The position numbers and the translations under genes are program-made. From Dickeya dianthicola NCPPB 453 (lineage in GTDB: Bacteria > Pseudomonadota > Gammaproteobacteria > Enterobacterales > Enterobacteriaceae): a stretch of 64,000 nucleotides of DNA. Each line of letters opens with the position of its first letter. The stretch's first letter is position 1. Positions 29,547-38,744 of the stretch are shown here, one piece after another. Location: positions 3,257,120 through 3,321,119 of the forward strand of contig NZ_CM001841.1 of NCBI RefSeq assembly GCF_000365305.1, given 5' to 3'. Below the pieces are notes generated by a model. It had not been told where the DNA came from. It made no database searches and saw nothing but the letters and a program-made list of their open reading frames with translations.

Positions 29547-30035
29547 ATGAAAATCGTTAATTCCACGCTTAAAAACGCAATAATTGGAGTGTCATGGCTG
29601 AGTTTACCGGCGTTTGCCGTGTGGCTTTTCGGGCAGCAAGATGATTGGCACGTGTCGGGAAAAATATTTTATATCAGTCATTATTTTTATACTATGCAAC
29701 AAAAAAAGGCCGTGACAGAAAGACATCTGTTTGGTGAATCACATGTGGTTGAAAATGATGGTGACAATGCATTTAGAATTTATGACCATCCGTTATCAGA
29801 ATACATTATACAACATGCGCCGGAGTCTGAATCACCGGTTAAGCTTACCGGTATCGTTTATTCGGCTGATGCCAATGCCGCAATGATAACGGTTGAAAGT
29901 GATAAGATACAGCAGACCTACCATACAGGGGATATTCTTTCACCCGAAAATGAGAAGCTCCTTCTGATTTTGCCAGATGAAATCATTATCGACAGTCATG
30001 GATATTATCGATCGATATATTTTAAAAATGATTGA
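29547..30035 (+). CDS. GspC-like inner-membrane protein, minimal form without PDZ domain
   Basis: A 162-residue bitopic protein: one N-terminal membrane helix (residues about 10-28), then a homology-region-like periplasmic domain with HLFGE (compare the NLFG motif of GspC) and VKLTGIVYSADANAAMITVES. In T2SS this subunit joins the inner-membrane platform to the secretin. The PDZ or coiled-coil C-terminus of OutC-type proteins is absent. It is the first gene of the operon, 15 bases before the secretin. Assignment rests on position, topology and the short motif, so moderate confidence. Confidence 0.65.
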   Translation: MKIVNSTLKNAIIGVSWLSLPAFAVWLFGQQDDWHVSGKIFYISHYFYTMQQKKAVTERHLFGESHVVENDGDNAFRIYDHPLSEYIIQHAPESESPVKLTGIVYSADANAAMITVESDKIQQTYHTGDILSPENEKLLLILPDEIIIDSHGYYRSIYFKND

Positions 30036-30050
30036 AATCAGGAAGTAAGA

Positions 30051-32138
30051 ATGAAAAAATTTTTTAGCGCAAAGGCACTATTTTTTATTTTCATCATATC
30101 GCAAAATGTTTACGCCGAAAAAGAAACGGCGACTGATAATGTTCATGCTTTGGCTACCCCAACACCTGAAAACGCATCAAAAAAATATTCAGCATCATTT
30201 CGTGAAGTAGAAATAAAAGAATTTGTTGCGACTGCCGCACAAATTTTAAAGAAAAATATTATTATTGACCCATCAATTACAGGGCAGATTTCTGTACGTA
30301 GTTATGATGACCTGAATGAAAATCAATATGCTGATTTTTTTATCAACGTCATGGAAGCCTATGGTTATAGCGTAGTTAAAATCGACAACCATACCCTGAA
30401 TGTCGTGCCTCAGGCGCAATCCTTGCGGGCCGCCTGGGCGGAGGGCAACAAGGGGCGAAGCAAAAATATTGTAGTGCGTCTGGCCAGAATGAATGTGCTG
30501 TCCGGCGCCGAACTGGAACCCATCCTGGGTCTCATTGCGGAAAACAGCGCGGTGAAATTGAAATATTACTCGTCAGGGAATTTGTTTATTTTCACCGGGC
30601 GCGAGGATGTGGTTGAACGGCTGGTGGATATCGTGAACCAGATTGACAATGCCAGAGCAGATAGCAGTCCGACGGTATTTAACGTGAGCCAGGCAAAAGC
30701 GTCCGATATTGCTAAATCGTTGCAGAGTACGTTCAGAAACCTCACCCCGGAAGATAAAAATGCGCCGTTAATTTATGGCAACGATGCGACAAGGACCATT
30801 ATGGTAAAAGGCGGCGCGCACCTGAGGGCGGAGATCAGTCGGTTAATTTCAGCTATGGACGTGCCCGGCCAGCAATCGCGCGTGTTTTTTCTAAAATATG
30901 CGGATGCGGTGCAGATGGCGAAACTGTTCACCAATAACAATAACCCGTCGGGAAGCCCTGAACCGGCAGGCGGCAACACCATGTCGATGGAAGCGATGCT
31001 GGCGCAACAGTCGCCGGGCAGCATGTCCTCTGGGCAACCCGCAAACCTGGACGGTCAGGCCGCCAGCGGCGGCACTACGCCCGCCGCGGATTTTTCGAAC
31101 GACTCCAACAGTATGTTCAGCGACGGCGATACGCTGGTGAGGCAAACCCGCGTCCATGCCGATCGCGATAATAATGCTCTGGTCGTTAGCGCGCCGCCTG
31201 CCGCCATGCAGCAGGCGGCATCGATTATACAGCAGCTTGATGTCCGGCATGAGCAGGTGTTGGTTGAAGCGATTGTGGTGGAAGTGCAGAAAGCCGAAGG
31301 CCTGAATCTCGGCATCGCCTGGGGAAATAAAAACTATGGCGGCAGCAACTTCAACAGCATTAATGTCGGGAATGGGTTCAGCCAGGCTAATCCGTTGGTG
31401 AATGCGTTAAAAGGTACGGAGGGACTGGTTGCCGGTTTCTATCATGGCAACTGGGGAACGCTGTTTAACGCGCTTGAAAGTAACAAGAGTAATAATATTG
31501 TCGCCACGCCCAGCGTAGTCACTCTGGATAATCACCGGGCAGAATTTAACGTCGGCCAGGATGTACCTATTTTAACCGGTTCGCAAACCACCAATAACGA
31601 TAATATTTTCAATACGGTCCAACGGCGCACCATTGGGATTAAATTCAGTATCCTACCCCGCATAAATCAGAGTGGAACCATTCTGTTAACTATTTCGCAA
31701 GAAATTTCCAGTCTGTCCGATACCGCGCAGGTGAATAATAATCTCGGCGCGGTGTTTAATATTCGTACGGTAAATAACGTGGTGCAGGTCCAGGATAACG
31801 AAACCGTCGTGATCGGCGGGTTACTGGATGATGAGAAAAAAGAGACCGTTAACAAGGTTCCCCTGCTGGGCGATATTCCCTGGCTGGGCAACGTATTCAG
31901 GTATACCTCGCATAGCGATGACAAACGCAATCTGATGCTGTTTATCCGCCCGCGTATTATTCGCAGCGACGGCGCTGAAACCGTGCAGGCGAGGCAAGGC
32001 GCGTCCTCCGCGGTGGCCGACGAGGCGGTGCGGAATTCCCCCGCGACGCAGAATGCGCCGCACGCGATTGAGCGCCCCACCCCCGGAGTTAACGCCATTC
32101 TGAACGGCATTCAAAAATTCACGATGAGTCTGCACTAA
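30051..32138 (+). CDS. sttD: T2SS outer-membrane secretin (SttD)
   Basis: A 695-residue secretin forming the outer-membrane channel. A signal peptide (residues 1-23, cut after VYA) precedes N0 (FREVEIKEFVATAAQILKKN), N1-N3 modules with a Gly/Ser/Met-rich linker in N3, and the secretin domain with VPILTGSQTTNNDN and VPLLGDIPWLGNVFRYTS. The last ~37 residues (ending NAILNGIQKFTMSLH) could be the S-domain bound by a pilotin, for which the lipoprotein at 40683 is a candidate. The gene overlaps gspE by one base. The Stt name follows the D. dadantii system. Confidence 0.92.
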   Translation: MKKFFSAKALFFIFIISQNVYAEKETATDNVHALATPTPENASKKYSASFREVEIKEFVATAAQILKKNIIIDPSITGQISVRSYDDLNENQYADFFINVMEAYGYSVVKIDNHTLNVVPQAQSLRAAWAEGNKGRSKNIVVRLARMNVLSGAELEPILGLIAENSAVKLKYYSSGNLFIFTGREDVVERLVDIVNQIDNARADSSPTVFNVSQAKASDIAKSLQSTFRNLTPEDKNAPLIYGNDATRTIMVKGGAHLRAEISRLISAMDVPGQQSRVFFLKYADAVQMAKLFTNNNNPSGSPEPAGGNTMSMEAMLAQQSPGSMSSGQPANLDGQAASGGTTPAADFSNDSNSMFSDGDTLVRQTRVHADRDNNALVVSAPPAAMQQAASIIQQLDVRHEQVLVEAIVVEVQKAEGLNLGIAWGNKNYGGSNFNSINVGNGFSQANPLVNALKGTEGLVAGFYHGNWGTLFNALESNKSNNIVATPSVVTLDNHRAEFNVGQDVPILTGSQTTNNDNIFNTVQRRTIGIKFSILPRINQSGTILLTISQEISSLSDTAQVNNNLGAVFNIRTVNNVVQVQDNETVVIGGLLDDEKKETVNKVPLLGDIPWLGNVFRYTSHSDDKRNLMLFIRPRIIRSDGAETVQARQGASSAVADEAVRNSPATQNAPHAIERPTPGVNAILNGIQKFTMSLH

Positions 32139-33616
32139 TGCATCAAAAGATATCCAGCCTGGAATGGGCGAAAAGCCAGGGCATTTTAATTGAGAAGCTG
32201 GATGATGCCTGGCGGATTTATTACCGCAGCGATGCGCATCCGCAGGCGATGATGAGCGCGTTGCGCTATTGCCCGCCGGGCGCGTTACTCAGCGCCATAG
32301 ACGAGAACGCCTTTGCTGAGCGCATCGCCAGCACGTTTCAGAATAGCGATCAGCGGGCGAGCGAGGTCATGGCGGGGCTGAGTGAGGATCTGGACATGTA
32401 TCAGTTAGCCGATGCGCTGCCGGTGTACGAAGAGATTCTCAATAACGAAGATAATCCGCCTATCGTTAAGCTGATTAACGCCATTCTTGCGCAGGCGCTG
32501 AAGGAGCGCGCCTCCGATGTCCATATTGAAACGTTTGAGCAGCGGGTCGCCATCCGCTTTCGTCTTGATGGCGTGTTGCACAAAAAGCTCGAACCGGAGC
32601 GGCGCCTCTCTTCATTGCTGGTTTCGCGATTAAAGATTATGTCCCGCCTGGATATTGCAGAAAAACGCAAACCGCAGGACGGGCGCATGAGTTTACGCAT
32701 ACTGGGCCGGGCCGTGGATGTCAGAGTGTCGGTGTTACCCTCCAGCTATGGGGAACGGATCGTGCTGCGCTTGCTGGATAAGAACGCCGTTAAACTGGAT
32801 TTACGTCAGCTCGGCATGCCTGATGCGGTGAAAAAAAAGGTGGCTTCGTTAGTGAGTCGGCCGAACGGCATCATTCTGGTCACGGGGCCGACAGGGTCAG
32901 GTAAAAGCTCAACGCTGTATGCGATGATCAACGAACTCGATCAAGAAAAGCTGAATATCATGACTATCGAGGATCCGGTTGAATATGACATCGCCAATAT
33001 CTCGCAGACTCAGGTTAACAGCAAAATTGGTATGACCTTTGCCAAAGGATTGCGGGCTATTTTGCGCCAGGACCCTGACGTGATTCTCATCGGTGAAATT
33101 CGCGATCAGGAGACGGCACAGATAGCGGTACAGGCGTCGATGACCGGCCATCTGGTGCTGTCAACCCTGCATACCAACACCGCCCTCAGCGCGCTTACCC
33201 GCATGCAGGACATGGGCATAGAACCTTTTATGCTGGCCAGCGCGTTGAACGCCGTCATGGCACAGCGGCTGGTGAGAAGCCTGTGTCCCCACTGCCGCCA
33301 GCCCGTAGCCATCACGGCGGCGGAATGCCAGATGCTCAGCGTACCCTGGCGGGAGGGCCTGACGGGATATCAGGCGCAGGGCTGTCCGGCCTGTTTTAAT
33401 ACCGGCTACCGCGGGCGTACGTTGATTCAGGCGCTGGTGGTCATCAATGAACCGATACGAGAAGGAATCTATCAGCAAAAAAATGAGAGTGAGCTGGCGG
33501 CGTTGGCCGGAAGCGAGGTTTCACTCAGCCAGGATGGAATCAATAAAGTTCTGGCCGGTTTAACCTCTATTGATGAGGTCATCCGAGTCACAGGTGAGCT
33601 TTATGACGATACGTAA
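32138..33616 (+). CDS. sttE: T2SS cytoplasmic ATPase GspE (SttE)
   Basis: A 492-residue hexameric ATPase that drives pseudopilus assembly. Walker A GPTGSGKSST, the Asp box GEIRDQETAQIAVQA, the His box HLVLSTLHTN and the tetracysteine zinc site CPHC...CPAC of the C-terminal domain are all present. Its start shares a base with the secretin stop and it overlaps gspF by 14 bases, consistent with one polycistronic message. Confidence 0.95.
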   Translation: MHQKISSLEWAKSQGILIEKLDDAWRIYYRSDAHPQAMMSALRYCPPGALLSAIDENAFAERIASTFQNSDQRASEVMAGLSEDLDMYQLADALPVYEEILNNEDNPPIVKLINAILAQALKERASDVHIETFEQRVAIRFRLDGVLHKKLEPERRLSSLLVSRLKIMSRLDIAEKRKPQDGRMSLRILGRAVDVRVSVLPSSYGERIVLRLLDKNAVKLDLRQLGMPDAVKKKVASLVSRPNGIILVTGPTGSGKSSTLYAMINELDQEKLNIMTIEDPVEYDIANISQTQVNSKIGMTFAKGLRAILRQDPDVILIGEIRDQETAQIAVQASMTGHLVLSTLHTNTALSALTRMQDMGIEPFMLASALNAVMAQRLVRSLCPHCRQPVAITAAECQMLSVPWREGLTGYQAQGCPACFNTGYRGRTLIQALVVINEPIREGIYQQKNESELAALAGSEVSLSQDGINKVLAGLTSIDEVIRVTGELYDDT

Positions 33617-34814
33617 TTTTCGCTATACCGCGGTCAATACCGAGGGGGAGCTGGTTACTGGCCGCCACCGCGCCTTTTCAAAAGAATCGCTGCGGGAGCA
33701 GTTATTCGCCCGGCAGTTAATTATGGTCAGTTGCCGCGTCAGCCTGTTGCAGCAGTGGCTGCTTTTGTTGAGCCGCCACGAAAGGTTATCCACCCTCGAT
33801 CTGGCGCTATTAACCCGCCAGCTTGCTTCCCTGCTTGAGGCGGGCATCCCGCTGGAAGAAGCGCTAACGACGTTGGCGAGTCAGGCGGATAAGCACGCCG
33901 TGGGAGCCGTGCTCAACGCCGTGCGGGAACAACTGATAGCAGGCCTGAGTTTCGCCCAGGCACTGCAAACTCTGCCGTACAACTTTAACCGCTTATACTG
34001 CGCGATGGTGGCCGCCGGGGAAGCGACAGGCTGCTTAGCGCTAGTGCTGATCAGGCTGGCGGATTATCTCGATCAGCATCAGAAAACCAAAAATGCGTTA
34101 ATTCAGGCGCTGCTTTATCCCGTGCTGCTTGCCGTAATGAGCGTCATTGTGGTATCGATTTTACTCTCCTCCGTGGTGCCGCAGGTGGTGATGCAGCTTC
34201 AGCAAACGCATACCCCGCTGCCGCTGACCACGCGAACGCTGTTAGCCATAAGCGATGTGCTGAACCACTATGGCTGGATGCTGCCGGTCGCGCTGGCAGC
34301 GCTGGCTGTCGGCCTGCACCAGATCGTACGCATACCCGCACGTAAACTCTGGCTGGATCGTCACCTGCTCAGGTTATACGCCGTCGGCCCGTTATTAAGG
34401 GACATCAGCAGCGCTCGTTATATCCGCACGATGGAGATCTTAATCGCCAGCGCAATCCCGCTGTTGGAGTCGATGAGCGTGGCCGAAAATGTGCTTAACA
34501 ACAGTTTTGCGCGCTTTCAGCTCACCGTAGCCAGTCAAAAGGTGAATGAAGGCAAGTCGCTCACCGAATCGCTCAGTAATAACGACATCTTTTCCGGAAT
34601 GGTAAAACATATGATTGCCTCCGGTGAACGGAGCGGCAGGCTGGAACCGATGCTGAAATATATCGCCGATATACAGGAAGAAAGTCTTAAACGGCGGATT
34701 AGCCTGCTATTGCTGCTGGGCGAGAATGGTTTGTTAATTATAATTTCCAGTCTGGTTCTCTTTATTGTCATGTCAATACTCCAGCCTATTATGCAACTCA
34801 GTAATACAATCTAA
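33603..34814 (+). CDS. sttF: T2SS inner-membrane platform protein GspF (SttF)
   Basis: A 403-residue polytopic protein with two GspF domains and three membrane helices (near 170-195, 215-240 and the C-terminal end). Family motifs include RQLASLLEAGIPLEEAL and MIASGERSGRLEPML. The ATG at 33603 follows GGTGAG; the longer frame from 33570 lies wholly inside gspE. Confidence 0.93.
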   Translation: MTIRNFRYTAVNTEGELVTGRHRAFSKESLREQLFARQLIMVSCRVSLLQQWLLLLSRHERLSTLDLALLTRQLASLLEAGIPLEEALTTLASQADKHAVGAVLNAVREQLIAGLSFAQALQTLPYNFNRLYCAMVAAGEATGCLALVLIRLADYLDQHQKTKNALIQALLYPVLLAVMSVIVVSILLSSVVPQVVMQLQQTHTPLPLTTRTLLAISDVLNHYGWMLPVALAALAVGLHQIVRIPARKLWLDRHLLRLYAVGPLLRDISSARYIRTMEILIASAIPLLESMSVAENVLNNSFARFQLTVASQKVNEGKSLTESLSNNDIFSGMVKHMIASGERSGRLEPMLKYIADIQEESLKRRISLLLLLGENGLLIIISSLVLFIVMSILQPIMQLSNTI

Positions 34815-34834
34815 CCGTAGAGAGTAAATAATTT

Positions 34835-35254
34835 ATGTCACATCGACGCATTCAACGCGTCCAGCAAGGTTTTACCTTGATGGAAGTGATGGTTGTTATT
34901 GTAATTATTGGGCTAATGGCCACGCTGGTACTCCCTAATATTATGGGGAGCAAGCAGCGAGCTAATATTCAAAAAACCAAAGCGGATATCAGCGCTATTG
35001 AAAACGCAGTCGAGATGTATCACCTCGATCATAATCATTTTCCGGAAGAAAAAGAGGGGTTGTCTGCCCTGACGGCGGAAGAAAAAAACGGTGACAACCT
35101 GAACGGCGGCTATGTCCGCGATCTTCCCAAAGACCCCTGGGGACATGCCTACCACTATGCTAATCCGGGTCAGCATAAGGATGTGGATATTTACTCTTCA
35201 GGGCCGGATGAAAAAATCGGCACCGCGGATGATATTGGAAATTGGACCAAATAG
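34835..35254 (+). CDS. sttG: T2SS major pseudopilin GspG (SttG)
   Basis: A 139-residue prepilin. The processing site is G|FTLMEVMVVIVIIGLMA with Glu at +5, followed by the long helix and the GspG C-terminal loop DIYSSGPDEKIGTADDIGNW that binds calcium in homologues. The prepilin peptidase is not encoded here, so OutO/PilD-type peptidase elsewhere must process it. It is followed by a GspI-type gene with no GspH between. Confidence 0.95.
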   Translation: MSHRRIQRVQQGFTLMEVMVVIVIIGLMATLVLPNIMGSKQRANIQKTKADISAIENAVEMYHLDHNHFPEEKEGLSALTAEEKNGDNLNGGYVRDLPKDPWGHAYHYANPGQHKDVDIYSSGPDEKIGTADDIGNWTK

Positions 35255-35285
35255 TCGCTGTTTTGAAAAAAATGAGAGGCGCCTT

Positions 35286-35654
35286 ATGACCAATAATAAA
35301 AAAGCCAGTGGGATAGTTTTGCTGGAAGTATTAATTGCCGTTCTTATTCTGGCCCTGTGCAGCGGCGCTATTCTCCGCGCGTTTTCTCAGGAGATGGCGC
35401 TGACTGCGCACACCCGGGAGGCGATTATCGCGAGCTGGGTCGCGGATAATCTTCTGGTTCTCGCCCACCTGACCCCTTTGTCTGCCAGCGGCGAGCCGGT
35501 ATCGGGCAGCAGCATAATGGGCAATCAACGCTGGCGCTGGGAGCTGGGCTACACGCAGGAGACAGAGTCGTCAGGCATCAGGCTCTTGCAGGTCAGGGTA
35601 TTTAACGCCACGCAGCCGCAGCCGCTGGTCCAGCTCAATATTACGCCGCCATGA
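35286..35654 (+). CDS. sttI: T2SS minor pseudopilin GspI (SttI)
   Basis: A 122-residue minor pseudopilin with processing site G|IVLLEVLIAVLILAL and the GspI-type segment EAIIASWVADNLL. The ATG at 35286 lies behind GAGAGGCGCC; the open frame starting at 35112 inside gspG is spurious. The stop overlaps gspJ (ATGA). Pairing with J and K at the pseudopilus tip is expected. Confidence 0.85.
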   Translation: MTNNKKASGIVLLEVLIAVLILALCSGAILRAFSQEMALTAHTREAIIASWVADNLLVLAHLTPLSASGEPVSGSSIMGNQRWRWELGYTQETESSGIRLLQVRVFNATQPQPLVQLNITPP

Positions 35655-36196
35655 AGCAGACCCAGAAAGGATTTACGCTACTGGAAATACTGCTGTCAGT
35701 TGCCGTTGCCTCGGTACTGCTGGTGAGCGCGCTCTTTATACTGCGAGGGCTGAATAACGGTAGTCTGCGTTTGCGCCTTCAGCAGCAGCATATCACGATG
35801 CTGTTGACGGGCATGCAGCAGATGCATCAGGACCTCACTAACCTCGTTCCGTTTAAACGCGTGGGCGGAAACGTACTGCTGTTTACCACGCCGCTGGATG
35901 GAAGCACGCTGAGTACGCTGACGTTCAGTAGCCGCCTGCTCTCTCAACCGACATCGACCGTGCAGATCGCGTGGCGCCTGCAGGACGGCGTTATCTACCG
36001 GCAAACGTCGCTCACCCCCCGCTGGCAAGCCATCCTGACCGGGGTGCAGGGGTGGAGCCTGCGTTTTTACCAGCAGGGCAGTTGGCAAAACGCGACCGGC
36101 TGGCAACCTTTGCCGCCCAGCGCCATTGAACTCACCGTGACCCTTAGTGATCTGGGAACCTATCAGCGCCTGATTTTGCTGCGGGGCAGGCCATGA
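35651..36196 (+). CDS. sttJ: T2SS minor pseudopilin GspJ (SttJ)
   Basis: A 181-residue prepilin with processing site KG|FTLLEILLSVAVASVLLVS, then the long GspJ ectodomain. Overlaps both neighbours by four bases. Confidence 0.9.
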   Translation: MKQTQKGFTLLEILLSVAVASVLLVSALFILRGLNNGSLRLRLQQQHITMLLTGMQQMHQDLTNLVPFKRVGGNVLLFTTPLDGSTLSTLTFSSRLLSQPTSTVQIAWRLQDGVIYRQTSLTPRWQAILTGVQGWSLRFYQQGSWQNATGWQPLPPSAIELTVTLSDLGTYQRLILLRGRP

Positions 36197-37113
36197 CGCG
36201 GGCTGATGACCAAAAAGGCGTTATCCTGCTGATGGTAATGCTGGTGGTGTTTATCGGCATGCTTTTACTGGCGGGAGTCATGCAGAGCAGCCTGCTTCTG
36301 CATGACTCGCTGCGTCACCATCGTCAACAGATTAACCGGCGTTGGGCGCTGCTGAGCGCCGAATCGATGATAGCGCAACGCCTGCGCGCGCAGTTGGTTC
36401 AGCATCATAGCCAGTTGACTACCGGCGCCATCGCCGCCGCAGGCACTACGCAAGACAGTAGCGGTCAGGCGATCCGCTATCAGGTAACCGATTTATCGGG
36501 CTGCTTTAATCTCAACTGGTTGCTGCTTGAGGCGAAGAAAACTGACCGTATCGGCGTTGGTAAAAATGTGGCCCACGACTGGATTAATGCGGCGTTAGCA
36601 AAGCAGGGCTTTCCGCCCCTTCCGCCGCCGAATGTGCTGAAAGCCAGGCTAAACGGCGCGGAGTTTATCGATACCAGCCAGGTGAGCCTGCTGCCGCTGT
36701 CGGCGGCTGAAAGGCATTTCTTGCAGCGGATCAGCTGCGTGTGGCCGATTTTTTCACTGCCGGAAACACCCGATACCTTTAAAATCAATATCAATGCGAT
36801 AACCCTCGAAACGCTGCCGCTGTTGGCTGAAGTGCTGCATATCCCTGATAAACAGGTATCACTTGAGCTGTTATTGCGAAGCCGGCCTGCTACAGGATGG
36901 CGTGGGGAAAAGGATCTGCCGCCGGCCTTAGCGACCCTCGCACACAATAACCGCTACCTTAATTTTGGCAGCCACCACTACCTCTTAACCCTGATCTTCT
37001 CCACGGGCGGCCACAACCTCGGCCTTGCGACCTTGCTCTATTTTTATCAAGGCCAGGCGTTGGTGTATCGCCGCAGCTATTTTATTGATTCTGGTGAACT
37101 CGATGTTCCTTAA
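36193..37113 (+). CDS. sttK: T2SS minor pseudopilin GspK (SttK)
   Basis: A 306-residue minor pseudopilin. The processing motif KG|VILLMVMLVVFIGMLLL lacks the Glu at +5, the hallmark of GspK at the very tip. The large ectodomain contains the expected helical insertion (NINAITLETLPLLAEVLHIP). It overlaps gspL by 11 bases. Confidence 0.9.
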   Translation: MTRADDQKGVILLMVMLVVFIGMLLLAGVMQSSLLLHDSLRHHRQQINRRWALLSAESMIAQRLRAQLVQHHSQLTTGAIAAAGTTQDSSGQAIRYQVTDLSGCFNLNWLLLEAKKTDRIGVGKNVAHDWINAALAKQGFPPLPPPNVLKARLNGAEFIDTSQVSLLPLSAAERHFLQRISCVWPIFSLPETPDTFKININAITLETLPLLAEVLHIPDKQVSLELLLRSRPATGWRGEKDLPPALATLAHNNRYLNFGSHHYLLTLIFSTGGHNLGLATLLYFYQGQALVYRRSYFIDSGELDVP

Positions 37114-38278
37114 GCAAAAAAAAACGGCCCGGCTGTCAATCCTGCTGCCGTCTTCTCCACATGGCGGGGTGCGGTGGTGGTGGTGCGCTGCCGGCAGTAG
37201 TGAGCCGATTCATCAGGGGGAAGCCCCGAGCCTGGCGGAATTAACGCTACCCGCTGCCGTCCGGCGAGAGCACGACGCCATGTTATGGATCCCCGCCGAA
37301 CAGAGCGTGCTGGAAACGGCGCGCGTCACGGGAAAAGCCGCGCTATCGGCCGCACAGCTGGCGCTGCTGATTGAAGATAAGCTGGGCCAGCCCGCCGCTG
37401 ATTTTCACTGGTGGCAGCTTGACCGCGACAGCGGGTTGATATTCGGCTGTCCGCATGTATGGCTGTCGGCGGTGCTGGGGGAAGTGAAAGCGGCAGGACT
37501 TAACGTAAAGCAGCTTCTGCCTGAATGGTGGAGCCTGCCTGATGCCCCCGTCGTCTTGGCCTGGGCAGAACAGCGCTGGCTGCTCCGTTTTAGCAAGGGC
37601 GCAGGATACTGGCTGCCTGCGGCGTCGGTTCAGGCTTTGCTGCCCCATATTACCGCGCCAGAATCGGTGTCGCTCTATGGTCCGCCTCCGGTGGAGGCAG
37701 CGCGCTGGGCGGCGCAACACCCAGCCCTGCCGGACGCTCAGCGTCTTACGCCGCCTGAGCATGTCGGGGTCAATCTGCTGCGCGGCCTGCCTGCCTCACT
37801 GCACATTACGCACGTACGGCCCCTGCACCGCTATATCGCTGTCGCCAGCCTGGGGCTGTTGGCAGCCGTGATGATGGCGCTGGCGAACGCTCTGGGAATG
37901 GTGGGTTATCAACTACATCAGGACACCGCATCTTTGCAGGCGTTTTATGCCCGCCAGTCCATCGCCGATGCGAACGCTTCGCCGCCGGTGCTGGAGCGAC
38001 TAATCCAGGATCGTCAACAGCAGCTCGCGGTGAGCGGGGAGAGCAATTTCTTTGATCAGTTAGCCGATTATTTAACCCTGAGCCGGCAATTTCACGCCCC
38101 AGTGATTGCCCGCTTGCAGTTCGATGCGTCACAGCGTCAACTGACGCTTGACGTTCTGCTGCCGGAAACAGAAGCCAGAACGCTGATTCATACGGCCCCT
38201 GCCGCCGTTAGCGTGGCTGTTCATGAGGCCCAGGCGGAAAAAACCCACATCACCCTCATCATAAGGCGGCCCCAGTGA
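37103..38278 (+). CDS. sttL: T2SS inner-membrane protein GspL (SttL)
   Basis: A 391-residue bitopic protein: an actin-like cytoplasmic domain that recruits GspE (residues 1 to about 240), one membrane helix near 255-278, and a small ferredoxin-like periplasmic domain. Position and topology match GspL although local sequence identity looks low. The ATG at 37103, with GGTGA six bases upstream, overlaps the gspK stop; the longer frame from 37025 is inside gspK. Confidence 0.85.
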   Translation: MFLKQKKTARLSILLPSSPHGGVRWWWCAAGSSEPIHQGEAPSLAELTLPAAVRREHDAMLWIPAEQSVLETARVTGKAALSAAQLALLIEDKLGQPAADFHWWQLDRDSGLIFGCPHVWLSAVLGEVKAAGLNVKQLLPEWWSLPDAPVVLAWAEQRWLLRFSKGAGYWLPAASVQALLPHITAPESVSLYGPPPVEAARWAAQHPALPDAQRLTPPEHVGVNLLRGLPASLHITHVRPLHRYIAVASLGLLAAVMMALANALGMVGYQLHQDTASLQAFYARQSIADANASPPVLERLIQDRQQQLAVSGESNFFDQLADYLTLSRQFHAPVIARLQFDASQRQLTLDVLLPETEARTLIHTAPAAVSVAVHEAQAEKTHITLIIRRPQ

Positions 38279-38736
38279 ATGCCGTCGCGTACACATGGCG
38301 CACGTTCACCCGGGCTCAGCGACGCTGGCTGGTTGGAATGGGGACCATCGTCATTTTTCTCTTCGCCCTGTTGATGCATTTTCGCGAAAAATCCGCGCAG
38401 TTACATCAGGCCAGCGTTTGGGCCGCACAGCAGCAGGATTTCACCGTCTGGCTAGCGGCCCGGCCCGACAAAAAAACGCTTTCGTTGCCGTTGCCGGAAG
38501 CCCTTCAGCGCTCCGCCCCGCCCGCCACGCTCGCCACCGCATTCCAGTACCGTCCGCAAGAGGCGGTGCTCACGGCCCCGGCGGCGGTCCGCTTCAACGA
38601 GCTGTTTCTCTGGCTCAGTGATCTTCAGCAGCACTATGGCATCAGAGTGGTTCAGCTTGACGCGGTGCCAACGAGCGAACCTGGCGACATTCGCCTGATG
38701 CATTTGGTGTTACATCCCTCAGAGCCGACTGAATAA
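38275..38736 (+). CDS. sttM: T2SS inner-membrane protein GspM (SttM)
   Basis: A 153-residue bitopic protein with a single N-terminal membrane helix (about 20-36) and a short periplasmic domain, as in GspM, the partner of GspL. It starts with GTG at 38275 overlapping the gspL stop (GTGA). It is the last T2SS component here; the substrate gene follows after eight bases. Confidence 0.85.
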   Translation: MNAVAYTWRTFTRAQRRWLVGMGTIVIFLFALLMHFREKSAQLHQASVWAAQQQDFTVWLAARPDKKTLSLPLPEALQRSAPPATLATAFQYRPQEAVLTAPAAVRFNELFLWLSDLQQHYGIRVVQLDAVPTSEPGDIRLMHLVLHPSEPTE

Positions 38737-38744
38737 GCGAGACT